A DNA stretch of 47,080 nucleotides from Fidelibacterota bacterium (GTDB lineage: Bacteria; Fidelibacterota; Marinisomatia; SCGC-AAA003-L08; GCA-2689995). A model generated the notes under the pieces. That model made no database searches. It worked only from the letters and a program-made list of their open reading frames with translations, and was not told where the DNA came from. Of this stretch, positions 32,999 through 42,705 are shown in pieces. Location: NCBI GenBank assembly GCA_014381925.1, contig JACNKR010000029.1, forward strand, positions 1 through 47,080, given 5' to 3'. Numbering within the stretch: the stretch's first letter is position 1; each line of letters opens with the position of its first letter. The position numbers were made by a program, and so were the translations under genes.

Positions 32999-34147
32999 CT
33001 AAATACAAGAATTAATAATTTTTGAAATCATTTCAATTTCATTGTCTAATAGATATGGATGCATTGGCAAACTTAAAATTCGATGACTGATATTCTCAGA
33101 AATTTTAAAACCTCCTTTTTTATAATTCAAGTTATCAAATGCCTTTTGTAAATGCAATGGATTTAAATAATAAATAGCAGAGGGAATATTATTTTCTTTT
33201 AATTTTTGTTGAATCACATCTCTTTGATTATTGTTCTCTAATAAAATTGAATATTGAGCCCATGCAGAACGATATCCTTCAGGTATAAATTGAAGTTTTA
33301 TTGAATTATCAAGTAAATTTGAATATTTTTTCGCAATTTTATTTCTATTAATAATTTCATTTTCAAATAGTTTCATTTTCGAAATTAAAATAGTTGCTTG
33401 AATCGTATCTAATCGACCATTAATCCCAATTCTTATATTTTCGTACTTATTTACACCCTGACCATGAACTCGAATTGATTTTAATTTTTCAGCCATTTCA
33501 TCATTATCAGTAAAAATCGCTCCGCCGTCACCATAACAACCCAGTGGTTTTGCAGGAAAAAATGATGTTGTTCCAAAATCTCCAAAACTACCAGCCATTT
33601 TGTTATTTATTTTGCCACCTAACCCCTGTGCTGAATCTTCAATTACCTTTAACTGAAATTGATTTGCAATTTTTTGAATTTCTTTATAATTTGAAGGTAA
33701 TCCAAATAAATCTACTGGAATAATTGCTTTGGGATTAAGTTTTCCATTTTTAATTGTTTTTTGAATTTCATATTTGAGTTTTTTTGGACAAATATTAAAT
33801 GTATCTTCTTCAATATCAACAAATACAGGCGTTGCACCTAAAAATTGAATGACCTCTGCCGTTGCAAAAAAAGTAAAAGGAGTTGTAAATACGGCATCTC
33901 CTTTCCCAATGTCTAATGCCATTAAACTCATTATTAATGCATCTGTCCCTGATGAACACGATATACAATGCTTTATTTTTACATAATCGGCCAAAATTGA
34001 TTCAAGCTCAAAAACTTCTGGTCCCATAATATATTGACCATGTTTTAATACTTCTTGAATTCGATTTGTAATATCAGTTTCTAATAATTGATATTGTTTT
34101 TTTAAATTAATAAAATCCAATTTAATTCCTATTTTTTTTATAGACAT
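32999..34147 (-). CDS. DegT/DnrJ/EryC1/StrS aminotransferase, WbpE-like
   Basis: 382-residue PLP-dependent sugar aminotransferase. The start LDFINLKKQYQLLETDI, then GQYIMGPEVFELE, CISCSSGTDALIMSLMAL, VIEDSAQGLGG and the PLP lysine in TSFFPAKPLGCYGDGGAIF (about residue 198) closely follow WbpE, which aminates UDP-3-keto-GlcNAc(A). The partner dehydrogenase and acetyltransferase are not in the window, so the exact sugar is unsure. The given ATG overlaps galE by 26 nt through an A8 run. A TTG at 34120, giving MDFINLKK with AGGA upstream, is a strong alternative start. Confidence 0.87.
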   Translation of the reverse strand: MSIKKIGIKLDFINLKKQYQLLETDITNRIQEVLKHGQYIMGPEVFELESILADYVKIKHCISCSSGTDALIMSLMALDIGKGDAVFTTPFTFFATAEVIQFLGATPVFVDIEEDTFNICPKKLKYEIQKTIKNGKLNPKAIIPVDLFGLPSNYKEIQKIANQFQLKVIEDSAQGLGGKINNKMAGSFGDFGTTSFFPAKPLGCYGDGGAIFTDNDEMAEKLKSIRVHGQGVNKYENIRIGINGRLDTIQATILISKMKLFENEIINRNKIAKKYSNLLDNSIKLQFIPEGYRSAWAQYSILLENNNQRDVIQQKLKENNIPSAIYYLNPLHLQKAFDNLNYKKGGFKISENISHRILSLPMHPYLLDNEIEMISKIINSCI

Positions 34148-35108
34148 TGTACATAGAAGTCAATATTGTTTTTAAGTCTGAAAATTGTGGTTTCCATCCA
34201 ATCTTTTCAAATGCTAAATTTGAATCTGAGTATAATAAATCTGGGTCTCCTAATCGTCTATCAGTAAATTTATAATTCACTTTTTCACCCAAAAATGATT
34301 CACACCCATTAACAACTTCCAAAACTGAATATTTTTCTCCCGTTGCTAAATTTAAAAGAAAATTTTCATTATTATTAATTAGCTTTCGATAAGATAAATA
34401 ATGTGCTGTTGCTAAATCTGAAACATGAATGTAATCTCTCTCACAAGTTCCATCCATTGTATTATAATCATTACCAAAAATATTCAAATGACTTCGCTCG
34501 CCCATAATTACTTCCATAACAATAGGTAATAAATTTTGCGGTTCCTTTTCTAAACCAATAATTTTCCCATTCACATCATACCCTGCAGCATTGAAGTATC
34601 TCAGTATTGAATAGTGAATACCTTTTAATTTGGCATACCATTGAATATAGTCTTCAATTGATTTTTTTGTAAATCCATAATAATTTACTGGGTTTAGCGG
34701 ATGTAATTCATTAATTGGTAAATACTGTGGTACTCCATAAACGGCTGCCGTTGACGAAAAAATTATATTCTTAACATTATGTTTCACCATCATATTTAGA
34801 ACATTGATTGACCCAATAATATTTGCTTCACTATATTTCATGGGATTAATCATTGATTCTCCTGCTGCTTTTAATGCAGAAAGATGAATTACTGTTGTTG
34901 GTTTAACTTTGTTAAATACATCATCTATTTCTGATAAGTTTAAAATAGATCCCTTAATAAATTCTGCACGATTATCTATATTGCTTTTATGTCCTGTTGA
35001 TAAATTATCAAAGACAACAACATCATAATTATGATTACAAAATTCTAATGTAACATGGGAACCAATATACCCTGCGCCTCCAATAATTAGAATTTTCTTT
35101 GGATTCAT
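34122..35108 (-). CDS. galE: UDP-glucose 4-epimerase
   Basis: 328-residue extended SDR enzyme interconverting UDP-glucose and UDP-galactose (or the N-acetyl forms). It has GGAGYIGSHV (about 9-18), FDNLSTGHKSN, SSTAAVYG and the catalytic YGFTKK (YxxxK), followed by LRYFNAAGYD, all classic GalE motifs. Length is normal. It sits 6 nt downstream of the PHP phosphatase gene with no clear Shine-Dalgarno. Within this run it supplies a precursor for surface polysaccharide. Substrate preference between Glc and GlcNAc types is not decidable by eye. Confidence 0.92.
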   Translation of the reverse strand: MNPKKILIIGGAGYIGSHVTLEFCNHNYDVVVFDNLSTGHKSNIDNRAEFIKGSILNLSEIDDVFNKVKPTTVIHLSALKAAGESMINPMKYSEANIIGSINVLNMMVKHNVKNIIFSSTAAVYGVPQYLPINELHPLNPVNYYGFTKKSIEDYIQWYAKLKGIHYSILRYFNAAGYDVNGKIIGLEKEPQNLLPIVMEVIMGERSHLNIFGNDYNTMDGTCERDYIHVSDLATAHYLSYRKLINNNENFLLNLATGEKYSVLEVVNGCESFLGEKVNYKFTDRRLGDPDLLYSDSNLAFEKIGWKPQFSDLKTILTSMYNVYKKNRN

Positions 35109-35114
35109 AAATAC

Positions 35115-35885
35115 TTATCTACTAAATAATTTTTTAATAAATGATTTTGGCTCTTCTTCTAAAACTTCCCACGGAATAATATTTTCACCATCTAATAATT
35201 TTTGAGGATTATCATAGACTAATTTTTCCGTTAAATCACCAATTAATTTTTCACATATATTTACTGCTGACTCTAAACAAAAATTTCGTTTTCCATCATT
35301 ATGAGAATCAGAACCCATAAAATGAACCATATTTCGTTTTAATAATTTAATTACTGTATTTTTACAATTTGTACCAAAGTGCCCAATTAAACTGCCTGCA
35401 TCAATTTGCATTAAACAACCTGAATGAATTAATTTTTCAATAATATTAATATCATCTTGAATCGGTTTATATCGCTCTGGATGTGCTATTATTGGAGTTG
35501 TGCCAGACATAACTAATTTATATAATTCTTCATCATAGTTTGGAGGTAATTGATGTGTTTGAAATTCAATTAACATATATTTACCATGCCCAAATACAGT
35601 TAAGGGGTCTCTTCTAATTTCTAATAAATTAGGTAAATAAAAAACCTCAGCACCAGAGTGTAAATTAATTTTTTCTCCAATCTGTTTTTGAACTTTCTGT
35701 AAAGAATCATTCACAATTTTTAAATTAATTTCGATTCCATCCATTTTAGGATGTTGATAATGAACGGTACAAATGACATCTGTGATGCCTTGGCTTATTG
35801 CATGATTTAACATTGAAATTGTTTGTTCCATGGTTTTAGAGCCATCATCTAATCCTGGTAATACATGATTGTGAAAATCAATCAT
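35115..35885 (-). CDS. CpsB/CapC-type PHP-domain tyrosine phosphatase
   Basis: 256-residue metal-dependent phosphatase of the PHP fold. The N-terminal MIDFHNHVLPGLDDGSK carries the first metal histidines, with ICTVHYQHP, FQTHQLPPN, PIIAHPERY and MGSDSH supplying the remaining ligands. The family dephosphorylates the tyrosine tail of Wzc-type kinases. The Wzc-like kinase at 28794 with a tyrosine-rich tail is in the same run, so this pair probably controls polysaccharide export. Start overlaps the ugd stop by one base (TAATG). Confidence 0.9.
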   Translation of the reverse strand: MIDFHNHVLPGLDDGSKTMEQTISMLNHAISQGITDVICTVHYQHPKMDGIEINLKIVNDSLQKVQKQIGEKINLHSGAEVFYLPNLLEIRRDPLTVFGHGKYMLIEFQTHQLPPNYDEELYKLVMSGTTPIIAHPERYKPIQDDINIIEKLIHSGCLMQIDAGSLIGHFGTNCKNTVIKLLKRNMVHFMGSDSHNDGKRNFCLESAVNICEKLIGDLTEKLVYDNPQKLLDGENIIPWEVLEEEPKSFIKKLFSR

Positions 35886-37219
35886 TAGTTAGACCGACCA
35901 ACGCCAATATATTTAATTCCATTATCTTTTAAATATTGGGGATTATACTGATTACGACCATCAAAAATTAATGGAGTTTTAAGTATGGATTTAATTTTAA
36001 TAAAATCAGGTTGACGAAATTGTCTCCATTCTGTTATTAAAATCATTGCATCGGCATCATTAAGTGAATCATATTCAGAATCACAAAATTTAATTTGGGA
36101 TAACTCATTTTCTGAAAATTCTTTTTTGGCAGATTTCATCGCAACAGGGTCAAACACTTGAACTTTCCCGCCATTTTTTAATATTGATTTAATAGTCATA
36201 ATAGATGGTGCCTCACGAATATCATCTGTACCTGGTTTAAATGATAGTCCCCAAATTGAAAATATTTTATGAGATAAATCTTTTCCAAATTCTTGAACTA
36301 CTTTATTAAATAAAATTTCTTTTTGTAATAAATTTCTATCTTCAACTGCATTTAAAACAAGAGGAGTAAAATTATTCTCATTTGAAGTTTGAATTAATGC
36401 TTTAACATCTTTCGGAAAACATGATCCTCCATACCCACAGCCGGGATATATGAATGAGAACCCAATTCGTTTATCTGAACCAATCCCATATCTAACATTT
36501 TCTACATCTACACCTGTTAAATCACATATTTGTGAGATTTCATTCATAAACGAAATTTTGGTTGCTAGCATCGCATTTGCCGCATATTTCGTCATTTCGG
36601 CATCTCTTCTTGCCATATAAATTAGCTTTGATTTACGAATAGAAAACGGTGAATATAATTGAGTCATTATATCTTTCGCTTTTTCTGAATTAGAACCAAT
36701 AATTATTCGATCTGGGAAATTAAAATCTTTAATTGCATCGCCCTCTTTTAAAAACTCTGGATTACTCACCACATCAAACGTTATTGATAATTGACGATCT
36801 ATTAATTCTTTTTGAATTATTTCTTCTACTTTATCTCCAGTTGTAACAGGAACAGTTGATTTATTTACAATTACACAATAAGATGATATTTTTTGACCAA
36901 TCTCTTTTGCAACTTGATAAACATATTCTAGATTTGCCTTTCCTTTATCGTCTGACGGGGTACCAACTGCAATGAAGATAATTGAATTTTCAGGGATATC
37001 ATTTGGGATTGATGTTTTAAAAGATAATCTATTTGCATTAATATTATTTTTTACAAGTTCTTCCAACCCAGGTTCATAAATTGGCAATACCCCTTTTTCT
37101 ATTAAATTATTAATTTTTTTTATGTCATTATCAATGCAAACGACTTCATTTCCCATTTCTGCAAGACATGACCCTGTAACTAACCCAACATACCCCGTTC
37201 CAACAATATATACTTTCAT
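35885..37219 (-). CDS. ugd: UDP-glucose 6-dehydrogenase
   Basis: 444-residue NAD-dependent enzyme oxidising UDP-glucose to UDP-glucuronate. The NAD fold is GTGYVGLVTGSCLAEMG (about 7-23). The catalytic cysteine is in YPGCGYGGSCFPKDVKAL (about residue 263), and the C-terminal UDP-binding part has SFKPGTDDIREAPS and FDGRNQY. Length is typical. Its product feeds the UDP-xylose synthase encoded downstream. The start overlaps the flippase-like stop by ATGA. Confidence 0.94.
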   Translation of the reverse strand: MKVYIVGTGYVGLVTGSCLAEMGNEVVCIDNDIKKINNLIEKGVLPIYEPGLEELVKNNINANRLSFKTSIPNDIPENSIIFIAVGTPSDDKGKANLEYVYQVAKEIGQKISSYCVIVNKSTVPVTTGDKVEEIIQKELIDRQLSITFDVVSNPEFLKEGDAIKDFNFPDRIIIGSNSEKAKDIMTQLYSPFSIRKSKLIYMARRDAEMTKYAANAMLATKISFMNEISQICDLTGVDVENVRYGIGSDKRIGFSFIYPGCGYGGSCFPKDVKALIQTSNENNFTPLVLNAVEDRNLLQKEILFNKVVQEFGKDLSHKIFSIWGLSFKPGTDDIREAPSIMTIKSILKNGGKVQVFDPVAMKSAKKEFSENELSQIKFCDSEYDSLNDADAMILITEWRQFRQPDFIKIKSILKTPLIFDGRNQYNPQYLKDNGIKYIGVGRSN

Positions 37220-38172
37220 TTATTCTTTCTTTCATTTATCCTATTAAAAGACATTATAAAAAAATATGCTCCAACACCTGTAAGTGTTAAAAATCCATAC
37301 GCATGTAAAATAATACTAAATGCATTTGAAACAGCCACATCATAGTTTAATAAGGTCACCATTGTAAATTTTACAGCAGCATGGTATGTACCAATCATTC
37401 CAGGAGCTGATGGAATTGCCATTGCGACTGAAGTTAAAACGAGAATCAATAATGATTCTTCCCATGTCATGTTTAAATCAAAAGCATATTGTATTAAATG
37501 TGTATCTAACCAATAGACGAACCAAATTATTAGTGTCCAACCAAGAATTTTTAAAAAAATTGTAAAATTTATTCCAGTTAATCCATGTAAAAACTGACCG
37601 ATAAATTGCCTCTTTAACATAGAGTCCATTTTTGATTTAAATATAAATTTTAATAATAGCATAATAATTACTATTGCAATGGAGAAAACAATTACGCGAG
37701 TTCCCCATAATTTTATATCAGCAGGTAGAGGATAAAAAATAAATAATAAACCAAATAAAATTATTAAGCCCATCATATCAGTCATACGCTCTAATGCAAT
37801 TGTACCCAAGCTATAACTTTTTGATTGACCTGTTTTATTTGATAATAGCACACCTCTATAAATTTCCCCTGCTCTTAGAGGAAGCACATTATTTCCAAAA
37901 TACCCAACCATTTCAATATTATATAATTGTTTTATATTAATTTTATCTGAATTAATTAATAATCTCCAACGAATTGCACGAAGCCAGACTGAAAATAATA
38001 TAGAAATACATGCAATTATTATATATAAAAACTTAGTTTCAGCAACTGATGAAGAAAAGGATTTAAATTGAAAATCATGGAATGCCCAGATTAAACCAAT
38101 AATGCTCAAGAGAATTCCGATGATGGTTTTGATATCCCATCCAAATGATAATTTTAAATTATTTTCTGACAA
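37216..38172 (-). CDS. Lysylphosphatidylglycerol synthase/AglD-type flippase-like membrane protein (UPF0104)
   Basis: 318-residue integral membrane protein with about eight helices. Family marks are AIRWRLLINSD, the GYFGNNVLPLRAGEIYRG motif and ERMTDMMGLIILFG in the middle, then SAPGMIGTYHAAVKFTM near the end. These define the lysylphosphatidylglycerol synthase transmembrane family, some members of which flip or transfer lipid-linked molecules. No C-terminal synthetase domain is present. The start is TTG, one base after the LolA-like stop. Because it opens the sugar-nucleotide gene set, a role in lipid-linked sugar transport is possible but inferred. Confidence 0.85.
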   Translation of the reverse strand: MSENNLKLSFGWDIKTIIGILLSIIGLIWAFHDFQFKSFSSSVAETKFLYIIIACISILFSVWLRAIRWRLLINSDKINIKQLYNIEMVGYFGNNVLPLRAGEIYRGVLLSNKTGQSKSYSLGTIALERMTDMMGLIILFGLLFIFYPLPADIKLWGTRVIVFSIAIVIIMLLLKFIFKSKMDSMLKRQFIGQFLHGLTGINFTIFLKILGWTLIIWFVYWLDTHLIQYAFDLNMTWEESLLILVLTSVAMAIPSAPGMIGTYHAAVKFTMVTLLNYDVAVSNAFSIILHAYGFLTLTGVGAYFFIMSFNRINERKNK

Positions 38173-38173
38173 T

Positions 38174-38749
38174 TTAAGGGCGTAAATCTATAATAAAACT
38201 ATTTTCAAAATTTGGATTCCAAAAGTCATCATTATCAGTTTCAATTTTATTGACTTTAATATCTTTAATTTCAGATGTCGTCATTTGATAATTGTGTGAA
38301 ATTTTTGTCAAAGAAGAATCTAAAGAATTAAAAAATACATCAAAGAATAATCCATAATCGGGATTTTGTACATTACATTTAATTTCATGGTCAGTAATAC
38401 ATTGCGATGTGAAATTCTTTTCTTTCTGCTTTAAAAACATAGAAATATTATTTAATAAATTTGTGTCCGAAACTTCTATTATCAATTGATTACTTTTTTC
38501 ATCATATATCTTTGTCCAATTCTCCGAATAATAAATTTGTCTATTTTCAAATTGCAACCAGAAATTCCGTTCATCCTTTATATTAATTTCAATATTTGAA
38601 CGCTGATTTGAATACTCATTTTTGATAAATAATTCAGCTTTAATTTTAATTGAAAAAGAATCTAATAATTCAATATTTTGATCAATCCATCTATCAAAAA
38701 TTGTCTCACTTAAAAGAGTTGAAATAAATAAAATGAAAATGTATCTCAA
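38174..38749 (-). CDS. LolA-like periplasmic lipoprotein carrier
   Basis: 191-residue exported protein with a very short signal peptide (about 1-15) and a LolA-type half-barrel: KIKAELFIKNEYSN, a WLQFENRQIYYSENWTKIYD strand pair and SLTKISHNYQMTTSEIK. LolA shuttles lipoproteins from the inner to the outer membrane. The ftsK-lolA order seen here is common in bacteria, which supports this call over other LolA-fold proteins. Sequence is divergent. The start is TTG, overlapping the ftsK stop (TTGA). Confidence 0.7.
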   Translation of the reverse strand: MRYIFILFISTLLSETIFDRWIDQNIELLDSFSIKIKAELFIKNEYSNQRSNIEINIKDERNFWLQFENRQIYYSENWTKIYDEKSNQLIIEVSDTNLLNNISMFLKQKEKNFTSQCITDHEIKCNVQNPDYGLFFDVFFNSLDSSLTKISHNYQMTTSEIKDIKVNKIETDNDDFWNPNFENSFIIDLRP

Positions 38750-41046
38750 TTAAGTCCAACTTGTTCAAGATATGATTCATCAACTAATACATCTCTCGCC
38801 TTGCTTCCACTATAACCCGAAATTATACCCATTGCCTCCAACTCATCAACTAACCGTCCAGCCCTACTATATCCAATTCTAAATCTTCTTTGTAAAAGAG
38901 AAACAGAGGCTTGCTCAAGTTGAATAACTAATTTTGCTGCATCTGCAAGTAATTCATCCCGGCCTTCTTCAAATTGAATTTCAGGTCCGCCCAATTTTTT
39001 TGCAGTTTCAGGAAGCATCACTTCTTCAGGTTTCGGTTGTTTTCTAATAAATCCAATTATTTTTTCAATTTCATCTAGCGTAATAAAAGCATTGTGTAAT
39101 CGTTTAGGTGATGATTGTCCTGGTGGCAAATAAAGCATATCACCTTTACCTAATAATTTTTCTGCTCCCATTTGATCAATAATAGTCCTTGAGTCCACTT
39201 TTGAAGAAACTTGAAATGCAATTCGGGCAGGAAAATTAGCCTTAATAACACCTGTAATTACATCTACAGATGGTCTTTGTGTCGCAACAATTAAATGAAT
39301 ACCAACCGCTCTAGCCATTTGTGCTAATCGTGCAATTGGGTCTTCAATTTCTTTACCTGAAGTTTGCATTAAATCAGCAAGTTCATCAATGAGTACAACA
39401 ATAAATGGCATTTTTTCTAAACTAGAATCATGTTTACATTTATTATGATATTCTCCCAAATTTCTAACCGTTGCTCTGGAGAATACATCATATCGTCTTT
39501 CCATTTCAGCTAATGCAGAATGTAAAACTGCAACTGCATTTTCGGGAGTTGTCATCACATATTCTTCAATATTTGGTGAAGTGATTAAATGATAATCAAT
39601 TAATTCTCTATATGTTGATAATTCAATTCGTTTGGGGTCAATCATTATAAATTTTACTTCATCAGGCCTTGCTTTATACAAAATTGAAATAATTATGGTA
39701 TTAATACAAACAGATTTACCTGCACCTGTTGCACCAGCAATAAGTAAATGAGGCATTTTCCCTAAATCAAAGGTAAAGGCTTCACCTGTTGTTGTCCGAC
39801 CGATTGCTAATGTTAATTTTGATTCTGCTTCAATATATTTTTTTGAATTAAGAATATTTCGGATAAATACAATAGCAGGATTTGCATTAGGTAATTCAAT
39901 TCCTACTGATTTTGATCCTGGAATTGGTGCAATAATTCGAACTCGATGTGCTTTCATAATACGAGCTAAATCATCTGCTAAATTTACAAATTTATTTACC
40001 CGAACACCCTCAGATGGCTCAACTTCGAAAAGTGTAATTACGGGTCCCGGAGAAATTCGAACGACTCGCCCTAAAACTCCAAATGTTTCTAACGCATGTT
40101 CTAATTCTTTGGCTTTGTCATTTAAAATTTCCTCAGACATATCTTCACGAATTTCTGGAGGATTATATAATAAATCTAAAGGTGGTAGTTTATATTGTAA
40201 AAATCTAACTCTTCGGTCTTCAGCAGAATCTAAATCTCCCTCTTCAATTTTAGTTACTTCACCGATTTCAATTCCATCTTCATCAATATGACTTTCTCTA
40301 TCTTCTGAATCTTCTTTTTCAGGTCGGTTAATTGTTAATGGTTCTTGTTCTTTCTCTGGTTGCATCTCAATGGTTGGTTCAGGTTCTACAATATCAGAGA
40401 TTATTTCAGATTCTTGAGGGATATTAATTTCAGGTTCAATATTATCGGCTTTTGAGTTTTTATATTGATTATACTTGCTTAATAATTCTTTAAATTTATT
40501 TCTAATTATTTCTTTAATTATTATTAATCCATCTTTAATTGAATAATTAAAATATCCAGAGAATAATAATAGAATTGAAGTTAGTAAAATTATAAAAAGA
40601 CCAAAACCACCAATAAAATCATAAATTAATTTTCCTACACTAGCAATAAAAAAACCAGAAGCAGTATAATCTTTTGTATCACCACCCCCAAACTCAATAA
40701 ATACCCAAATTATTATCCCTGTCCAAACTGCCATACCTAAAATAAAAAGTGATTGCCTTATATAAAATTGGGGTGGGCGGTTAGTAAATAGACTCCAGCC
40801 TGTAATTCCAAATATAAAGGGTAAAAATAGTGAGCCCCAACCAAAAATTAATTTTATTAAAAAGTGAGAAATCCAAATTCCAAAATAACCTAAATAATTC
40901 CCATTTTTTGTTTCACTCGGTATGGTTATTTCTTCAAGTGGATTAAAAGAAATTAAACTTAAAAACACAAGAACACCGAATGCCATTAGCAATACGCCAA
41001 TAACTTCTCGCTGTCTTTCGGTCATATTATTTTTTGATTTAGTCAA
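38746..41046 (-). CDS. ftsK: FtsK/SpoIIIE DNA translocase
   Basis: 766 residues: about four to five membrane helices (about 15-170), an acidic low-complexity linker (about 195-275), the alpha-beta motor with Walker A GATGAGKSVCIN (about 435-446) and Walker B FIVVLIDELADLM, and a C-terminal winged-helix gamma domain (QASVSLLQRRFRIGYSRAGR) that reads KOPS-type sites. It pumps chromosome DNA to the dif site at division. The linker is far shorter than in E. coli, as usual in Bacteroidota. The TTG start overlaps the gcvT end; ATG at 41025 (eighth residue) is an alternative. Confidence 0.94.
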   Translation of the reverse strand: MTKSKNNMTERQREVIGVLLMAFGVLVFLSLISFNPLEEITIPSETKNGNYLGYFGIWISHFLIKLIFGWGSLFLPFIFGITGWSLFTNRPPQFYIRQSLFILGMAVWTGIIIWVFIEFGGGDTKDYTASGFFIASVGKLIYDFIGGFGLFIILLTSILLLFSGYFNYSIKDGLIIIKEIIRNKFKELLSKYNQYKNSKADNIEPEINIPQESEIISDIVEPEPTIEMQPEKEQEPLTINRPEKEDSEDRESHIDEDGIEIGEVTKIEEGDLDSAEDRRVRFLQYKLPPLDLLYNPPEIREDMSEEILNDKAKELEHALETFGVLGRVVRISPGPVITLFEVEPSEGVRVNKFVNLADDLARIMKAHRVRIIAPIPGSKSVGIELPNANPAIVFIRNILNSKKYIEAESKLTLAIGRTTTGEAFTFDLGKMPHLLIAGATGAGKSVCINTIIISILYKARPDEVKFIMIDPKRIELSTYRELIDYHLITSPNIEEYVMTTPENAVAVLHSALAEMERRYDVFSRATVRNLGEYHNKCKHDSSLEKMPFIVVLIDELADLMQTSGKEIEDPIARLAQMARAVGIHLIVATQRPSVDVITGVIKANFPARIAFQVSSKVDSRTIIDQMGAEKLLGKGDMLYLPPGQSSPKRLHNAFITLDEIEKIIGFIRKQPKPEEVMLPETAKKLGGPEIQFEEGRDELLADAAKLVIQLEQASVSLLQRRFRIGYSRAGRLVDELEAMGIISGYSGSKARDVLVDESYLEQVGLN

Positions 41047-42124
41047 GTAATGAAGTCTTTTTTATAAATGGTGGTTTAATAATTGTTGCATTTACCTCTT
41101 TATTTCGAATTAACACAGATATTTCAGTCCCTATTTTATGAAATCCATTTTCTACATAACCACTTCCAATTCCACAATTTAACCCTAACGACTGAGTTCC
41201 ACTACAAATTTCACCTATTAATTTACCATTTTTGGTAATTTTATAACCTTGCCGTGGTATTCCTCTTTCATTTAATTTTATTGCAACTAAATTCCGATCA
41301 ACTCCATCCTGTTTAAATTTAAATATATTATCTCTTCCTATAAAATCAGTATTTAAATTTGTAATCCAACTTAATCCTGCTTCAAGTGGATGAGTTGACT
41401 CATCAATATCATTTCCATAAAGACAATATTTCATTTCCATTCTAAGTACATCACGAACACCTAATCCGCATGGTTGAACATTTTTATTCAATAAATATTG
41501 CCATATTAAATTAATAGAATTTCCCGAACCATAAATTTCAAAACCTAATTCACCCGTATATCCTGTTCGGCTAATAATTAAATTTTCATGATTATATTTT
41601 AATTCAATCGCATGATAAAATTTTAAATTATTTACTTCAGAGAATAATTCAGATAAAATATTTCTACATTTAGGTCCTTGAATTGCGATGAGTGAAATCG
41701 AATCACTTATATTTTTTAATTTTACACCGGTTATTAAATTTCTATTCAACCACTTCCAGTTTTTTTCTACATTAGAAGCATTGACAACCATTACATATTT
41801 ATTTACAAATTTATATACGATTAAATCATCAATTATTCCACCATTTTCATTACACATCGCAGAATATTGGGCTTTCCCATTTTTTAATTGAGTCACATCA
41901 TTTATTGTTAATTTCTGTAAAAATAATTCAGCATTCTCGCCTGAAATTTCAAATTCACCCATGTGTGAAACATCAAACATTCCTACATTATTCCGCACTG
42001 CTTGATATTCACTTTTAATTCCACAGGGATATTGAACAGGCATTTCATAATCAGCAAATGGGACCATTTTTGCTCCCAATTCAATATGCGAATCATATAA
42101 AGCTGTTAACTTTAATTCAGTAAT
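41039..42124 (-). CDS. gcvT: Glycine cleavage system T protein (aminomethyltransferase)
   Basis: Transfers the aminomethyl carbon to tetrahydrofolate in glycine cleavage. Visible motifs are PVQYPCGIKSEYQAVRNNVG, MFDVSHMGEFEISG, GYTGELGFEIYG and GLGVRDVLRMEMKYCLYG, with normal C-terminus. The first ATG/GTG/TTG in frame (TTG, 42079) would cut off a family-conserved start. Upstream codons read ELKLTALYDSHIELGAK, matching GcvT N-termini, and are bounded by an in-frame TAG. I placed the start at ATT (42124), preceded by AGAAAGG at 7 nt; this overlaps ruvA by 13 nt. The start is the uncertain part; the product is not. Confidence 0.88.
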   Translation of the reverse strand: MTELKLTALYDSHIELGAKMVPFADYEMPVQYPCGIKSEYQAVRNNVGMFDVSHMGEFEISGENAELFLQKLTINDVTQLKNGKAQYSAMCNENGGIIDDLIVYKFVNKYVMVVNASNVEKNWKWLNRNLITGVKLKNISDSISLIAIQGPKCRNILSELFSEVNNLKFYHAIELKYNHENLIISRTGYTGELGFEIYGSGNSINLIWQYLLNKNVQPCGLGVRDVLRMEMKYCLYGNDIDESTHPLEAGLSWITNLNTDFIGRDNIFKFKQDGVDRNLVAIKLNERGIPRQGYKITKNGKLIGEICSGTQSLGLNCGIGSGYVENGFHKIGTEISVLIRNKEVNATIIKPPFIKKTSLLD

Positions 42125-42705
42125 TTTAATGCCTTTCTAATTAAATTTTCGGTACTATCTGGTCCATCGGTATTTATAATGGATTTTAATATATTTTGAA
42201 CATCTTTAAATTTAAATCCAAGTGATATGAGTGCATTACTCGCTTCATTCAATGCCGGTGAACTACCTGAATCTTCTTCAATCGGCATATCGTCATCAGC
42301 CATTTTAATAAACTTATCTTTTAATTCAACAATAATCCGTTTTGCAGTTTTTGGTCCAATTCCGGGAATTGCTGTTAGCATACTGACTTCACTTCCAATA
42401 ATTCGTTTTTTAAATTCTTGTGGAGAAATATTAGATAACATTGCAATTGCAGTTTTTGGCCCAATTCCTGAAATACCAATAAGCATTCTAAACATCATTC
42501 GTTCTTTTTCATCATAGAATCCAAAAAGTTCCTGTGCATTTTCAGTTACATGAAAATGAATCAATAATGAAATTAATTCTCCATTTTGTGGGCATTTATC
42601 ATACGTACTTGAAGTAATATGGCATAAATATCCTATTCCATTCACATCTATTATCGCAACACTTTGAGCTTTGCTATGTAATTTTCCGTGTAAAAATTCA
42701 ATCAT
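42112..42705 (-). CDS. ruvA: Holliday junction DNA helicase subunit RuvA
   Basis: Binds four-way junctions and loads RuvB. About 197 residues: N-terminal OB fold starting MIEFLHGKLHSKAQ, the helix-hairpin-helix pair ISGIGPKTAIAML and IPGIGPKTAKRIIVELK, a short acidic linker, and C-terminal domain III (ALNEASNALISLGFKF). I chose the ATG at 42705, because family members begin M-I-x-x-L-x-G. This overlaps the ruvC stop. A tandem ATG at 42708 or a TTG at 42738 is possible. ruvB is not in the window. Confidence 0.93.
   Translation of the reverse strand: MIEFLHGKLHSKAQSVAIIDVNGIGYLCHITSSTYDKCPQNGELISLLIHFHVTENAQELFGFYDEKERMMFRMLIGISGIGPKTAIAMLSNISPQEFKKRIIGSEVSMLTAIPGIGPKTAKRIIVELKDKFIKMADDDMPIEEDSGSSPALNEASNALISLGFKFKDVQNILKSIINTDGPDSTENLIRKALKLLN

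Noticed and set aside
34118-34150. A8 run in the galE/aminotransferase overlap as a programmed frameshift site
   Set aside because: Both genes have complete, family-length proteins and suitable separate starts, so no fusion product is needed to explain the overlap.
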